Assembly: GCA_018335035.1 (NCBI GenBank) | Contig: JAGXKT010000022.1 | Coordinates: 1-42,460 of the forward strand | Length of the DNA: 42,460 nucleotides | From: Phycisphaerae bacterium | Lineage (GTDB): Bacteria; Planctomycetota; Phycisphaerae; SM23-33 | Reading direction: 5' to 3' | Shown: positions 1 to 9,200 of the stretch, piece by piece | Numbering within the stretch: position 1 is the stretch's first letter | How the letters are laid out: each line of letters opens with the position of its first letter | Notes under the pieces: generated by a model | What the model was told of the DNA's origin: nothing | Databases searched by the model: none | The model's input: only the letters and a program-made list of their open reading frames with translations | Translations under genes and position numbers: made by a program

Positions 1-1
1 C

Positions 2-1405
<1,404 letters not shown>

Positions 1406-1426
1406 CGGTGGCGGTCAGCTTTCAGC

Positions 1427-1508
1427 GATCAGCGGCTTGTCCTCCGGCTTGTGCGGCGCAGCTCCGGCGACGCCGGAAGCTTCAGCGAAGGCGGATCAGC
1501 GGCTTGTC
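1427..1508 (+). repeat. Imperfect direct repeat with small hairpin, upstream of hicB
   Basis: The 15-mer GATCAGCGGCTTGTC occurs at 1427-1441 and again at 1494-1508, each preceded by a related AGCTTTCAGC or AGCTTCAGCG stretch. Between the copies a hairpin is possible (TCCGGC 1463-1468, GCCGGA 1472-1477, loop GAC), with no T tract. The second copy contains the -35 hexamer of the proposed hicBA promoter. It could be a dispersed intergenic repeat, an operator, or chance local duplication. Confidence 0.55.
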
Positions 1509-1532
1509 TGATGCGGCGGGATCAGGGATAAT
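1504..1532 (+). promoter_or_regulatory. Predicted sigma70-type promoter of hicBA
   Basis: TTGTCT at 1504-1509, a 17-base spacer and GATAAT at 1527-1532 form a good -35/-10 pair, 28 bases upstream of the hicB start. The -35 lies at the edge of the second copy of the 15-mer repeat. Confidence 0.5.
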
Positions 1533-1560
1533 GGGTGTTGCGTTGCGTGAGGAGCCGGCC

Positions 1561-1770
1561 ATGAGTGAAATCGTCTTCGAGGTCACACAGGAGGGCGACG
1601 GCGGGTATGTCGCCGAATGCATCGGTGAGGACATTTTCACCGAGGGCGACACGTGGGATGCGCTGCGTCACAACGTCCTGGAGGCGGTGCAGGCGTACTA
1701 CTTCGACGCCACGCCGCCACAGCGCGTCCGCCTCCACCTCGTGCGCGACGAGGTCGTCGCGACGGGATGA
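1561..1770 (+). CDS. hicB: HicB-like antitoxin (short form)
   Basis: A 69-residue protein with the HicB partial RNase-H-like fold: an N-terminal strand (IVFEVTQEGDGGYVAEC), an acidic turn (GEDIFTEGDTW), then a helix and a basic strand (RVRLHLVRDEVV). It is too short to carry a C-terminal helix-turn-helix or ribbon-helix-helix DNA-binding domain, so any autoregulation would need the toxin complex or another factor. The ATG at 1561 has GAGGAG six bases upstream; an in-frame ATG at 1531 overlaps the proposed -10 box and is rejected. It overlaps the next gene by ATGA. Family knowledge: HicB binds and inhibits HicA. The order antitoxin-toxin is the reverse of classical hicAB. Confidence 0.75.
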   Translation: MSEIVFEVTQEGDGGYVAECIGEDIFTEGDTWDALRHNVLEAVQAYYFDATPPQRVRLHLVRDEVVATG

Positions 1771-2012
1771 AACTCCCGCGCGATATGTCCGGACGGCAGT
1801 TGGCGCAGCGGCTTGAGCGTGCCTACGGCTACAGCCGCATCCATCAACGCGGAAGCCACATCATTGTCCAAGTCGACACACCAACGCGGCACCGCCTGAC
1901 GATCCCGGACCACACCTCACTGCGTCCCGGGACGCTGAACGCCATCCTGCGCGGCGTGGCGCGGGCGCGACAGAGCACCAAGGAGACAGTCCTGCGGGCC
2001 GTTCTGCGCTAG
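1767..2012 (+). CDS. hicA: HicA-like mRNA interferase toxin
   Basis: An 81-residue basic protein matching the HicA dsRBD-like fold: an N-terminal helix (SGRQLAQRLERAYGY), the conserved RGSH motif with the catalytic-type histidine at residue 31, strand HRLTIPDH, then a C-terminal helix (PGTLNAILRGVARA). HicA toxins cleave mRNA on or off the ribosome. The start overlaps the hicB stop (ATGA, 1767-1770), so translation is probably coupled, with antitoxin made first. The key histidine is present, so there is no sign of inactivation. About twelve residues after the last expected helix look like a short basic tail. Confidence 0.8.
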   Translation: MKLPRDMSGRQLAQRLERAYGYSRIHQRGSHIIVQVDTPTRHRLTIPDHTSLRPGTLNAILRGVARARQSTKETVLRAVLR

Positions 2013-2021
2013 CGCGGACAG

Positions 2022-2062
2022 AGCGTCCAGTTGACGCTACGATTCCACGTACAGACGTAGCG
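2022..2062. terminator. Overlapping hairpins between convergent hicA and argJ
   Basis: Two mutually exclusive stems share bases: AGCGTC 2022-2027 with GACGCT 2033-2038 (loop CAGTT), and CGCTACG 2035-2041 with CGTAGCG 2056-2062. They lie in the 79-base gap between convergent genes, where a bidirectional terminator is expected. There is no clear T tract, so the assignment is tentative. Confidence 0.35.
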
Positions 2063-2091
2063 CTGCTCGCTGAGTGATGCAAGCGAAGCGC

Positions 2092-3312
2092 CTACGTATG
2101 GTAATCGGCGTTGACGGCGACGTACTCGCGCGACAGGTCGCAGCCCAGCGCGGTGAACGCGGCCTTGCCGAGCCCCAGGTCGCAGTCGATGACCACCTCG
2201 TCGGCGCCGAGGGCGGCGCGAACGGCGGCTTCATCGAAGCCGCGGCCGCGCCCGCGGCTGAAGACCAGCGCATCGCCGATGCGCACGCGGAGTGCCTCGG
2301 GGTCGATCCTCGCGGCCGACTTGCCCAGCGCCATCACGATCCGCCCCCAGTTGGGGTCGCAGCCGTGGACGGCCGTCTTGACCAGCGGCGAGTTGGCGAC
2401 GCTCTTGGCGGCGATTTCGGCGTCGGCGGCGCTGGCCGCTCGGCGCACGCGCACCTCGACGAGGCGCGTGGCGCCCTCGCCGTCGGCCGCCATCGCGCGG
2501 GCCAGCGCGTCGCAGACCTCCGCCACCGCGGCGGCGAATTTGCGATAACCCGGCGAGCGGGTCGTCATCGGCTTGCCGCCGGCCGCACCGGATGCCATCG
2601 CCACAACCGTATCCGACGTGGACTGGTCGGAATCGATCGTCAGGGCATTGAAGCTCCGCCTTGCCGCGTCGCGCAGCGCGCGGTGCAGCGCCGCCGGCGT
2701 CACGGCCGCGTCGGTGGTCACCAGCGCGATCATCGTCGCCAGCGACGGGGCGATCATCCCGGCGCCCTTGGCGATGCCCGCCACGGTCACGTCTCGCCCG
2801 GCGAGCCGCGCCTGCACCACGGCGGACTTCTCGCGCGTGTCGGTCGTCATGATGGCGCGCAGCGCGGCGGCGTCGCCGCGGCGCGACAAGCGCCCGGCCG
2901 CGTCGGCGATGCCGGCGCGAATCCTGTCCATCGGCAACGGCTGACCGATCACGCCCGTCGAGGCGACGAGCACCTGCTGAGGCGCCACAGCCGGGCCGCC
3001 GCTAGCGGCAACGGCGTCGGCCGTCAGGCGGGCCATCGTCTCGGCGTCGCGCAGCCCCCGCTTGCCCGTACAGACGTTCGAGCAGCCGGAGTTGACCACG
3101 AACGCGCGGACCTTCCCCCGCCCGCGAGGCAGGACGCTACGGCACCACTGGACGGGGGCACCGACGACCTGGTTGCTCGTGGTCAGCACGGCCGCGGGCA
3201 CGGCGCGATCGGCGCAGAAGATCGCCACGTCCTCGGTGCCGCTGTGCTTGACGCCGCAGGCGACACCCGCCGCGGCGAACCCGCCCGGTACCGTTATGTG
3301 ATGCGTTCGCAT
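2092..3312 (-). CDS. argJ: Bifunctional ornithine acetyltransferase / N-acetylglutamate synthase
   Basis: Arginine biosynthesis: transfers the acetyl group from N-acetylornithine to glutamate, recycling acetyl, and may also use acetyl-CoA. The 406-residue protein has the full ArgJ pattern: an N-terminal GGFAAAGVACGVK, the oxyanion/active region GMIAPSLATM containing the self-cleavage Ala-Thr pair, DSDQSTSDT, and the C-terminal GCDPNWGRI. The start MRTHHIT at 3312 is chosen because it begins the family homology; the frame stays open upstream inside argC, but that part reads as an argC shadow. It lies 23 bases downstream of argC in the same direction, so the two form an operon. Whether it is mono- or bifunctional cannot be decided from sequence. 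Confidence 0.93.
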   Translation of the reverse strand: MRTHHITVPGGFAAAGVACGVKHSGTEDVAIFCADRAVPAAVLTTSNQVVGAPVQWCRSVLPRGRGKVRAFVVNSGCSNVCTGKRGLRDAETMARLTADAVAASGGPAVAPQQVLVASTGVIGQPLPMDRIRAGIADAAGRLSRRGDAAALRAIMTTDTREKSAVVQARLAGRDVTVAGIAKGAGMIAPSLATMIALVTTDAAVTPAALHRALRDAARRSFNALTIDSDQSTSDTVVAMASGAAGGKPMTTRSPGYRKFAAAVAEVCDALARAMAADGEGATRLVEVRVRRAASAADAEIAAKSVANSPLVKTAVHGCDPNWGRIVMALGKSAARIDPEALRVRIGDALVFSRGRGRGFDEAAVRAALGADEVVIDCDLGLGKAAFTALGCDLSREYVAVNADYHT

Positions 3313-3335
3313 GGCTTTACAACCGTGGCACGCGT

Positions 3336-4364
3336 TCAATAGAGCCCGGTGGTCTGGTCGAGTCCGAACATGAGGTTCATGTTCTGGATCGCCTGCCCGG
3401 ACGCGCCCTTGATGAGGTTGTCCAGGGCGCTGAAGATCACGACGCGGCCCTTGTTGAGCGTCACGGACACGTCGCAGAAGTTCGTCCCGGCGACGTACTT
3501 CGTCGCGGGCGTCACGTCGCGCCGGACGCGGACGAACGCCGCGTCGGCGTACGCGTCGTTGAGCACGCGCGTCAGTTCCTCCCGGGACGCATTGTTCGCC
3601 GGCGTGGCGTAGATCGTCGCCAGCATCCCGCGGTCCATGGGGCACAGATGCGGCTGGAAAAGCAGCTCCGCTTCCTGCCCCGTAATCATCGTCAGCGCCT
3701 GTTCCATCTCCGGCTGATGGCGATGGCCGGCCGTCGCGTACGGTTCGAAATTCTCGTTGCGCTCGGGGTAGTGGTTCTTCAGCGAGGCCTTGCGCCCGGC
3801 GCCGCTCACGCCGCTGATGGCGTTGACGAGGATGCCCGTCGGTGCGATCAGCCCGGCGCGCAGCAGCGGCGCCAGCGGCAGCACGGCGCAGGTCGGGTAG
3901 CAGCCGGGGTTGGCGATCAGGTCGGCGCCCGCGATGTCCTCGGCGAAATACTCCGGCAGCCCGTAGACCGCCTCGGCCAGGCCGCGCGGGTCCGTGTGCG
4001 GGCAGTACCATGCCCCGTAGACCGACGCGTTCTTGATGCGGTAGTCGGCCGACCAGTCGATCACTTTCAGTCCGGCGGTCCGCAGGTCCGGCACGTAGCC
4101 CATCGCCACCTTGTGCGGCACGCACAGCAGCACCACGTCCGGCGAAAGCTCCGCGACCTGCTCGACGTCGTAGAGCTCCTGGGCCTGCGGGACCTGCTTG
4201 CTCAGCAGCGGGTAGAACGCCTCCATGGGCCCGGTCTCGCCCTCGGGCCCGAAGACACCTGCCAGCGTCACGTTCGGATGCCGCGACAGCCAGCGGATCG
4301 CCTCACACCCGGCGTAGCCGCTACCGCCGACCAGCACCACGCGTATCGTTTTGTCCGTCGTCAT
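3336..4364 (-). CDS. argC: N-acetyl-gamma-glutamyl-phosphate reductase
   Basis: NADPH-dependent reduction of N-acetylglutamyl phosphate, the third step of arginine synthesis. The 342-residue length is normal. Seen: the N-terminal Rossmann glycine motif (VLVGGSGYAGCEAIRWL), the catalytic cysteine in ANPGCYPTC, the conserved GHRHQPEM, and the C-terminal dimerisation segment ending in NLIKGASGQAIQNMNL. GGGAGG stands about nine bases before the ATG. First gene of an argC-argJ operon; other arg genes are not in the window. Confidence 0.95.
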   Translation of the reverse strand: MTTDKTIRVVLVGGSGYAGCEAIRWLSRHPNVTLAGVFGPEGETGPMEAFYPLLSKQVPQAQELYDVEQVAELSPDVVLLCVPHKVAMGYVPDLRTAGLKVIDWSADYRIKNASVYGAWYCPHTDPRGLAEAVYGLPEYFAEDIAGADLIANPGCYPTCAVLPLAPLLRAGLIAPTGILVNAISGVSGAGRKASLKNHYPERNENFEPYATAGHRHQPEMEQALTMITGQEAELLFQPHLCPMDRGMLATIYATPANNASREELTRVLNDAYADAAFVRVRRDVTPATKYVAGTNFCDVSVTLNKGRVVIFSALDNLIKGASGQAIQNMNLMFGLDQTTGLY

Positions 4365-4437
4365 CAGGGCTTGCCTCCCGTCCGGCCGCTCGCGACGCGA
4401 GCCGCGGCCGATATCGAACCTCGAACCATAGCAGATT

Positions 4438-4506
4438 CATCGCACCGCTGCGATGCAAAACCGTCGCGCGGACGGCCTTGTCCACGCTGCGGCGTTCGGA
4501 TACGCT
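4438..4506. promoter_or_regulatory. Divergent argC/apt control region with hairpin
   Basis: The 182-base gap 4365-4546 separates divergent argC and apt. It holds a perfect 7-bp inverted repeat with a 4-base loop (CATCGCA 4438-4444, TGCGATG 4449-4455), a possible operator on the argC side. A weak plus-strand promoter for apt is possible at TTGTCC 4478-4483 and TACGCT 4501-4506 (17-base spacer). No classical AT-rich ARG box was recognised. Confidence 0.3.
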
Positions 4507-4546
4507 GCACGTCGCACACGCCCTCGGACGGGCGGGAAAGGACGCC

Positions 4547-5068
4547 ATGGACCTTGAACGGTACATCCGCGACGTGCCCGACTTCCCCAAACCGGGCATC
4601 ATCTTCAAGGACATCACCCCGCTGCTGGCGGACCCGGCCGCGCTGGCCGCCGCCGCCGACCACCTTGCCGAGCCGTATGCTGATGCCGGTGTGGACGTCG
4701 TCGCCGGCATCGAGAGCCGCGGATTCATCTTCGGTGCGCTTGTCGCCGAGCGCCTCTCGGCCGGCTTTGTGCCCGTCCGCAAGCCGGGCAAACTGCCCTG
4801 CGAGACCGTCGCGGCCAGCTACGAGCTGGAGTACGGCACGGACACCGTGGAGATGCACCGCGACGCGGTCGCCGAGGGGCACAAGGTGCTGGTAGTCGAC
4901 GACCTGATCGCCACCGGCGGGTCCCTGGCCGCGGCGTGCAAGCTCATCGGCCAGTGCAGCGGGCAGATCGTCGGCATCTCGCTTCTGATCGAATTGTGCT
5001 TCCTCAACGGGCGAGCCAAGCTCGACAAATACGACGTCCACACGCTCATTCAGGTTGCCGGCGAGTAG
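4547..5068 (+). CDS. apt: Adenine phosphoribosyltransferase
   Basis: Purine salvage: adenine plus PRPP gives AMP. The 173-residue length is typical. Seen: the N-terminal DFPKPGIIFKDITPLL signature, the GIESRGFIFGA loop, and the PRPP-binding motif VLVVDDLIATGGSLAAA. The ATG at 4547 is chosen over one 69 bases upstream because it has GGAAAGGA just before it and begins exactly at the family homology (MDLERYIRDVPDFPKPG). The next gene starts 38 bases downstream on the same strand and may be co-transcribed. Confidence 0.95.
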   Translation: MDLERYIRDVPDFPKPGIIFKDITPLLADPAALAAAADHLAEPYADAGVDVVAGIESRGFIFGALVAERLSAGFVPVRKPGKLPCETVAASYELEYGTDTVEMHRDAVAEGHKVLVVDDLIATGGSLAAACKLIGQCSGQIVGISLLIELCFLNGRAKLDKYDVHTLIQVAGE

Positions 5069-5106
5069 CCCCCTGGCTTGCGGGGCACACGGCGAAGGAG
5101 ATTGCG

Positions 5107-5322
5107 GTGACACGCAATGCCGCGTTGAAAGTGCTCAACCCGATTCTGGGGCTGCTGCTGGTCAATCAACTCGTCACCGGCATGAGCCACGAGTCGCTGT
5201 CGCACGAGACGTACGAGTGGCTGCACGTCGGCGGCGGGATCGTGCTGGCGTTGGCGGCCGTTGGGCACCTGGCGCTCAACTGGAAGTGGGTCAGCCGCGC
5301 CTATCGGCGTCGCGAAGCGTGA
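5107..5322 (+). CDS. Small two-helix membrane protein, DUF4405-like
   Basis: A 71-residue protein with two predicted membrane segments, about residues 8-25 (LNPILGLLLVNQLVTGM) and 42-58 (GGGIVLALAAVGHLALNW), and a basic C-terminus. The pattern LNPILGLLLVNQLVTG, then a tryptophan-leucine-histidine before the second helix and GHLALNW, resembles the cytochrome-b-like DUF4405 family, in which conserved histidines may bind haem. A GTG start at 5107 is chosen because AAGGAG stands seven bases upstream. It ends 10 bases from the convergent radical SAM gene. Function unknown; a link to purine salvage is not implied. Confidence 0.7.
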   Translation: MTRNAALKVLNPILGLLLVNQLVTGMSHESLSHETYEWLHVGGGIVLALAAVGHLALNWKWVSRAYRRREA

Positions 5323-5332
5323 TCCGCCCCCG

Positions 5333-6241
5333 CTACCGGCCGCGCTGTTGGGGCGGCACCTCGGCGCCGTAGAAGACCTCCACGGGCACCTCGGGCACCG
5401 CGGCGCGGACGCGCGCGGCGATCGCGTCGAGGCGGTCGTCGGGCAGGGCGGACGCGGCCGGCGAGGCCGGCGCCCGCGCGATCGTGTGGAGCTGCACGAG
5501 CTTGATCCGCCCGCCGCCGTCGAGAATCTCGCGCAGGCGGGCGGCGTAGGCGTCGATCTCCCGTTCCGGCGGCTCGGTGCCCTCCAGGCGGAACAGCAGC
5601 GTCTGGATCACCACCGGCCGCTCGCGCGCGACGCCGCGGATGTTCTCCAGCACGTGCCGCAACGTGATCCGCGGATAGGGGCGATTGACCCGCTCGAAGA
5701 ACGCCTCGGTGCCGGCATCGAGCTTGGCCCAGATCTCGCCGTTGTGCCGGTCCAGCGTCGGCAGGGCCCGCCGCACCTGGGGGGCGTCCAGGCGGGAGGC
5801 GTTTGTGATGACGACGATCTTGATGTCCTCGCGGCCGAACTCCGTCTTGGCGTCCACGGCCGCGCGGACGGCCTTGTCGAACTCGTCCACGCACGTCGGT
5901 TCGCCGTCGCCGCTGAAGGCGATGTCGTTGACGCGTCGCAACGCGTCGGGCACGCCGGCGAAGCGGTCCTCGTCCCACAGCGCGCCTTCGGTCGCCTCCA
6001 GCAGGGCGTAGCGCAGCTCGCTGCGCAGGCGCCGCAGGTCCAGGCCCGTCAGGTCGCGCCGGACGCCGCGGTTGATCTGGCAGTACAGGCAGCCGAAGGT
6101 GCACTGCTTGTTCGGGTTGAGGTTGACGCCGATGCTCAGCCCGCGGCTGCGGCGGGCGACGACGGGGTAGACGTACAGGCAGTCGCGCCATTGGCGGCGA
6201 TGGTCGCGCGCGGCGTTGTGTGATGGCTCATCGGTGCCCAT
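5333..6241 (-). CDS. Radical SAM protein, COG0731/wyosine-synthase-like
   Basis: A 302-residue radical SAM enzyme. The cluster motif is CTFGCLYC (CxxxCxxC) near residue 50, preceded by SIGVNLNPNKQ and followed by AFSGDGEPT, the usual SAM-binding GE-type motif, then VVITNAS and IWAKLDAGTE. The arrangement resembles the TYW1-like COG0731 group of stand-alone bacterial radical SAM proteins; the substrate is not known. The C-terminal 40 residues are proline- and alanine-rich. It follows addA in the same direction with 11 bases between them, so it may be co-transcribed. There is no clear Shine-Dalgarno sequence, but TAGAAT (6250-6255 on the complement) lies eight bases before the ATG. Confidence 0.8.
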   Translation of the reverse strand: MGTDEPSHNAARDHRRQWRDCLYVYPVVARRSRGLSIGVNLNPNKQCTFGCLYCQINRGVRRDLTGLDLRRLRSELRYALLEATEGALWDEDRFAGVPDALRRVNDIAFSGDGEPTCVDEFDKAVRAAVDAKTEFGREDIKIVVITNASRLDAPQVRRALPTLDRHNGEIWAKLDAGTEAFFERVNRPYPRITLRHVLENIRGVARERPVVIQTLLFRLEGTEPPEREIDAYAARLREILDGGGRIKLVQLHTIARAPASPAASALPDDRLDAIAARVRAAVPEVPVEVFYGAEVPPQQRGR

Positions 6242-6252
6242 GCGCCTTCATT

Positions 6253-9200
6253 CTATGCCGCGCCGTCGCGGCCGCAAAGCCGCCGATAGCGACACGCGCC
6301 GCAGGCGGCCGAATCGCACCGCGCGAAGCGCCCCGCGCGCCGTGCGGCCACCAGCTGGCCCGCGATCGTCGTGATGCGCTGCTCGGCCGCGGCCAGCGAC
6401 TCGCCCGACAGATCGATCACGTGCGTCTGACCCGTCCGCAGGAAGTACAGCGTGGCGTCGGCGACCGGCGGCGCCTCGCCGGCGGCGCCGTCGGCGAGGA
6501 AGCGCCCCGCGGCCGTGGCGTAGGCGAGCATCTGCGTCTCGTAGCGCCGGGCGTGCTCGGCGACGTTCGCGCCGTCCAGGCGGTCGGACTTGTAATCCAC
6601 GATGTGCCAGTCGCCGCCGGCGTCGCGGTAGAGCAGGTCGATCTGCCCGATCACGGTCGCCGGCCCGGCCGCGAGGGCGAAGTCCAGCTCGCGCAGCGCC
6701 TCCGATGCGCCGCGCAATTCCGTCCAGAGCGGCGCGTCGCGCAGCACGGTGAGCATGCCGTCCAGCTCCGCCGTCAGCGCGTCTGTGTCCGCGATCTCGG
6801 TGAGGTTCTCATCCGCCAGGGCGCGCCGCATGAGCGCCGCCGCCGGCTGTGGGTTCTCGAAATCGAGAAGCTCCATGCATGTGTGGTACACGGTGCCCAG
6901 CGTCGCCGCATCGAGTTGTGCCGCGGCGCCGTGGGGGGCACCAGTGGCGTCCGCTTCACGGGCAACGGGCGCGCGGAGTTCATAGCACCAGCGGTAGAGC
7001 ATCGGGCAATGCTCGAAGTCGCCCAGCGCCGTTGCGGCAACGTCTACGTGCCCGACGCTCGGCGGTATCGGGCCCAGCAGCGGCGGCGGGTCGGCGGACG
7101 CTTCGGCCATCCGTTCGGCCAGCGCGTCCGGGCCGCCGGCCTCGACGCACCAGCGCGCCCCGCGCGTCGCGCTGCGGCGGGGTGCGGGCGGCGCCGAGGG
7201 GGCCAGCGTCCTCACGGCCGCGGTGTACTGCCCGTGGCCGTAGCGGATGCTCCGGCCGGCGTCGGCGGCGTCGGCGATGCCCAGCACCGCGTCCAGCCGG
7301 CCGATGGGACTGCCCGGGCCGCCGTGGAAGCTCCCGTCGTCTGTGCGCCGGTCGGCGGCGACGAACGCCAGGTGGTCCTGCGCCCGCGTGGCGGCGACGT
7401 AGAGTTTTCGGACGTCTTCGGCGCGGGCGGCGGCGTCCTCGCGGTCGCACGCGATCCGGTAGCTCAGCGGCAGCGCCGTGTCGCGCTCGGCGGCGCGTTT
7501 TGCGTCGCCGTTCATGTCGGCATCGTCGTCCCCGCCCGTGATCTTGACCGTCAACCCCGTATCCAGCCGGTGCAATATCGCATTCCGTGGCGACTTGTGC
7601 GCGACATTCAAATCAGGCACGAAGACGACCGGAAACTCCAGCCCTTTGGCCTTGTGGATCGTCATCAGCCGCACGACGTCATCGCCCTCGCCGGCGACGG
7701 CGGCCTCCTCGTAACGCGACTGGTCGAGCGTCTGTTCGTTCATCGCGGCGAGGAACCGTGACAGGGACGTTCCCTCGGCCGCGGCGGTTCGCGCCAGATC
7801 CGCCAGGCGGCGGACGTTGCCGAGTTTGCGGCGCCCGTTGAACTGGGCCCGTACGGCGCCCTCGTAGCCGGTCTCGGCCAGCAGCAGGTCGATCATCGCG
7901 GCCGGGCCGAGGGCGTCCTTGCCGCGGGCCAGCCGTCCGAGCAACTCCACGGCGAACGACAGCGTTCGCGCGTCGGGATCGGACAGGTCACCGATCCGCG
8001 GGCGCGGCGCGTCGCCGGCGAGAAGCGCCGGAAGGTAGGGGGGGTCGAGGGCGTCGGCCAGGCGCATCAGCGACGCGTCGTCCAGCCCGAACAGCGCCGA
8101 GCGCAACGCGCCGAGGAAGGCGACGTCGTCGTATGGATTGTCGGCCGCGCGCAACGCGTTGAGGACGTCGTAGACCTCCTGCTGGCGGAAGAACTCCGTT
8201 CCGCCGACGACGTAGTAGGGCACGCCCCGAGCGGCCAGCTCACGTTCGTAGGCGCCGCTGTGTTTCATCCGTGCCAGAAGGATGGCGACGTCGCCGGGTC
8301 GGACGGCGCGCCAGTCGCGGGTGTGCGCGTTCCACACGCGGCGCTCACCTGCGGCGATCATCTCGGCGATCCGCTGGGCGGTGGCGGCGGCCTGGCAGAT
8401 GCCGGCAGTGGCGGCGTCATCCAGCGGGTAGTCCTCGCTGGCGGTCGCGAGGACGATGTCGACGGCCGGTTCCGCAGGCACCTCGACCCGGTGCGCCGTC
8501 AGTGGTGCGTACGCCTCGCCCATCAGTGGCGCGAACAGCTCGTTGACGAACGCCACACACGCCGGGTGTGCGCGGAAAGACAAATCCAGCGTCTCGCGGT
8601 GCCGCTCGCCGAGCCGCTCGCAGAGCTCCTCGAAGACCTCCACCTGCGCCCCGCGAAAGCGGTAAATGCTCTGCTTGGCGTCGCCGACAACGAACAGCCG
8701 TCCGTCGGCCGGAACCGTCTCCGCGTCCGGCGCCAGCAGGCCCCACAGCAGGTCGCGCTGGACGGCGCTGGTGTCCTGGCACTCGTCGATGAGCAGTTGA
8801 TCGATGCTTGCCGACAGCGCCCGGCGCACACCGGCATCGTCCGCGACCAAGCGCGCCGTGTGAGCCAGAAGGTCCGTGAAGTCCACGATGCCTCGGCGGC
8901 GTTTCTCGGCGGCGTAGCGCGCCTCGGCGTCGATCGCCAGCCGCGTCAGCGTCGCGAGCGCCTCGGCCGCGGCGGTGTCCGCGTCGCCCAGCGCCTCGGC
9001 GAGGTGCGCCAGCGCCGCGACCGGTTCGGCGACGGCCTTCAGTGCCGCGCGGACATCCTTCGTATCGCAGCCCCAGGCCTTCTTGCTGCCGACGTTTCGG
9101 GGTTTGGCGGCGGCCTCGATCGGCTCGAAGGTCTCCGGCGTCCAGGCGTCCAGACCGCCTTGCAGGCGTCGGATCGCGGCGATGGCCGCATCGCGCTTGA

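Noticed and set aside
2092-4125. A 677-codon open frame that would extend argJ upstream
   Set aside because: The N-terminal 270 residues are arginine-rich and read antisense-free shadow sequence of argC in another frame; ArgJ homology begins at MRTHHIT (3312).
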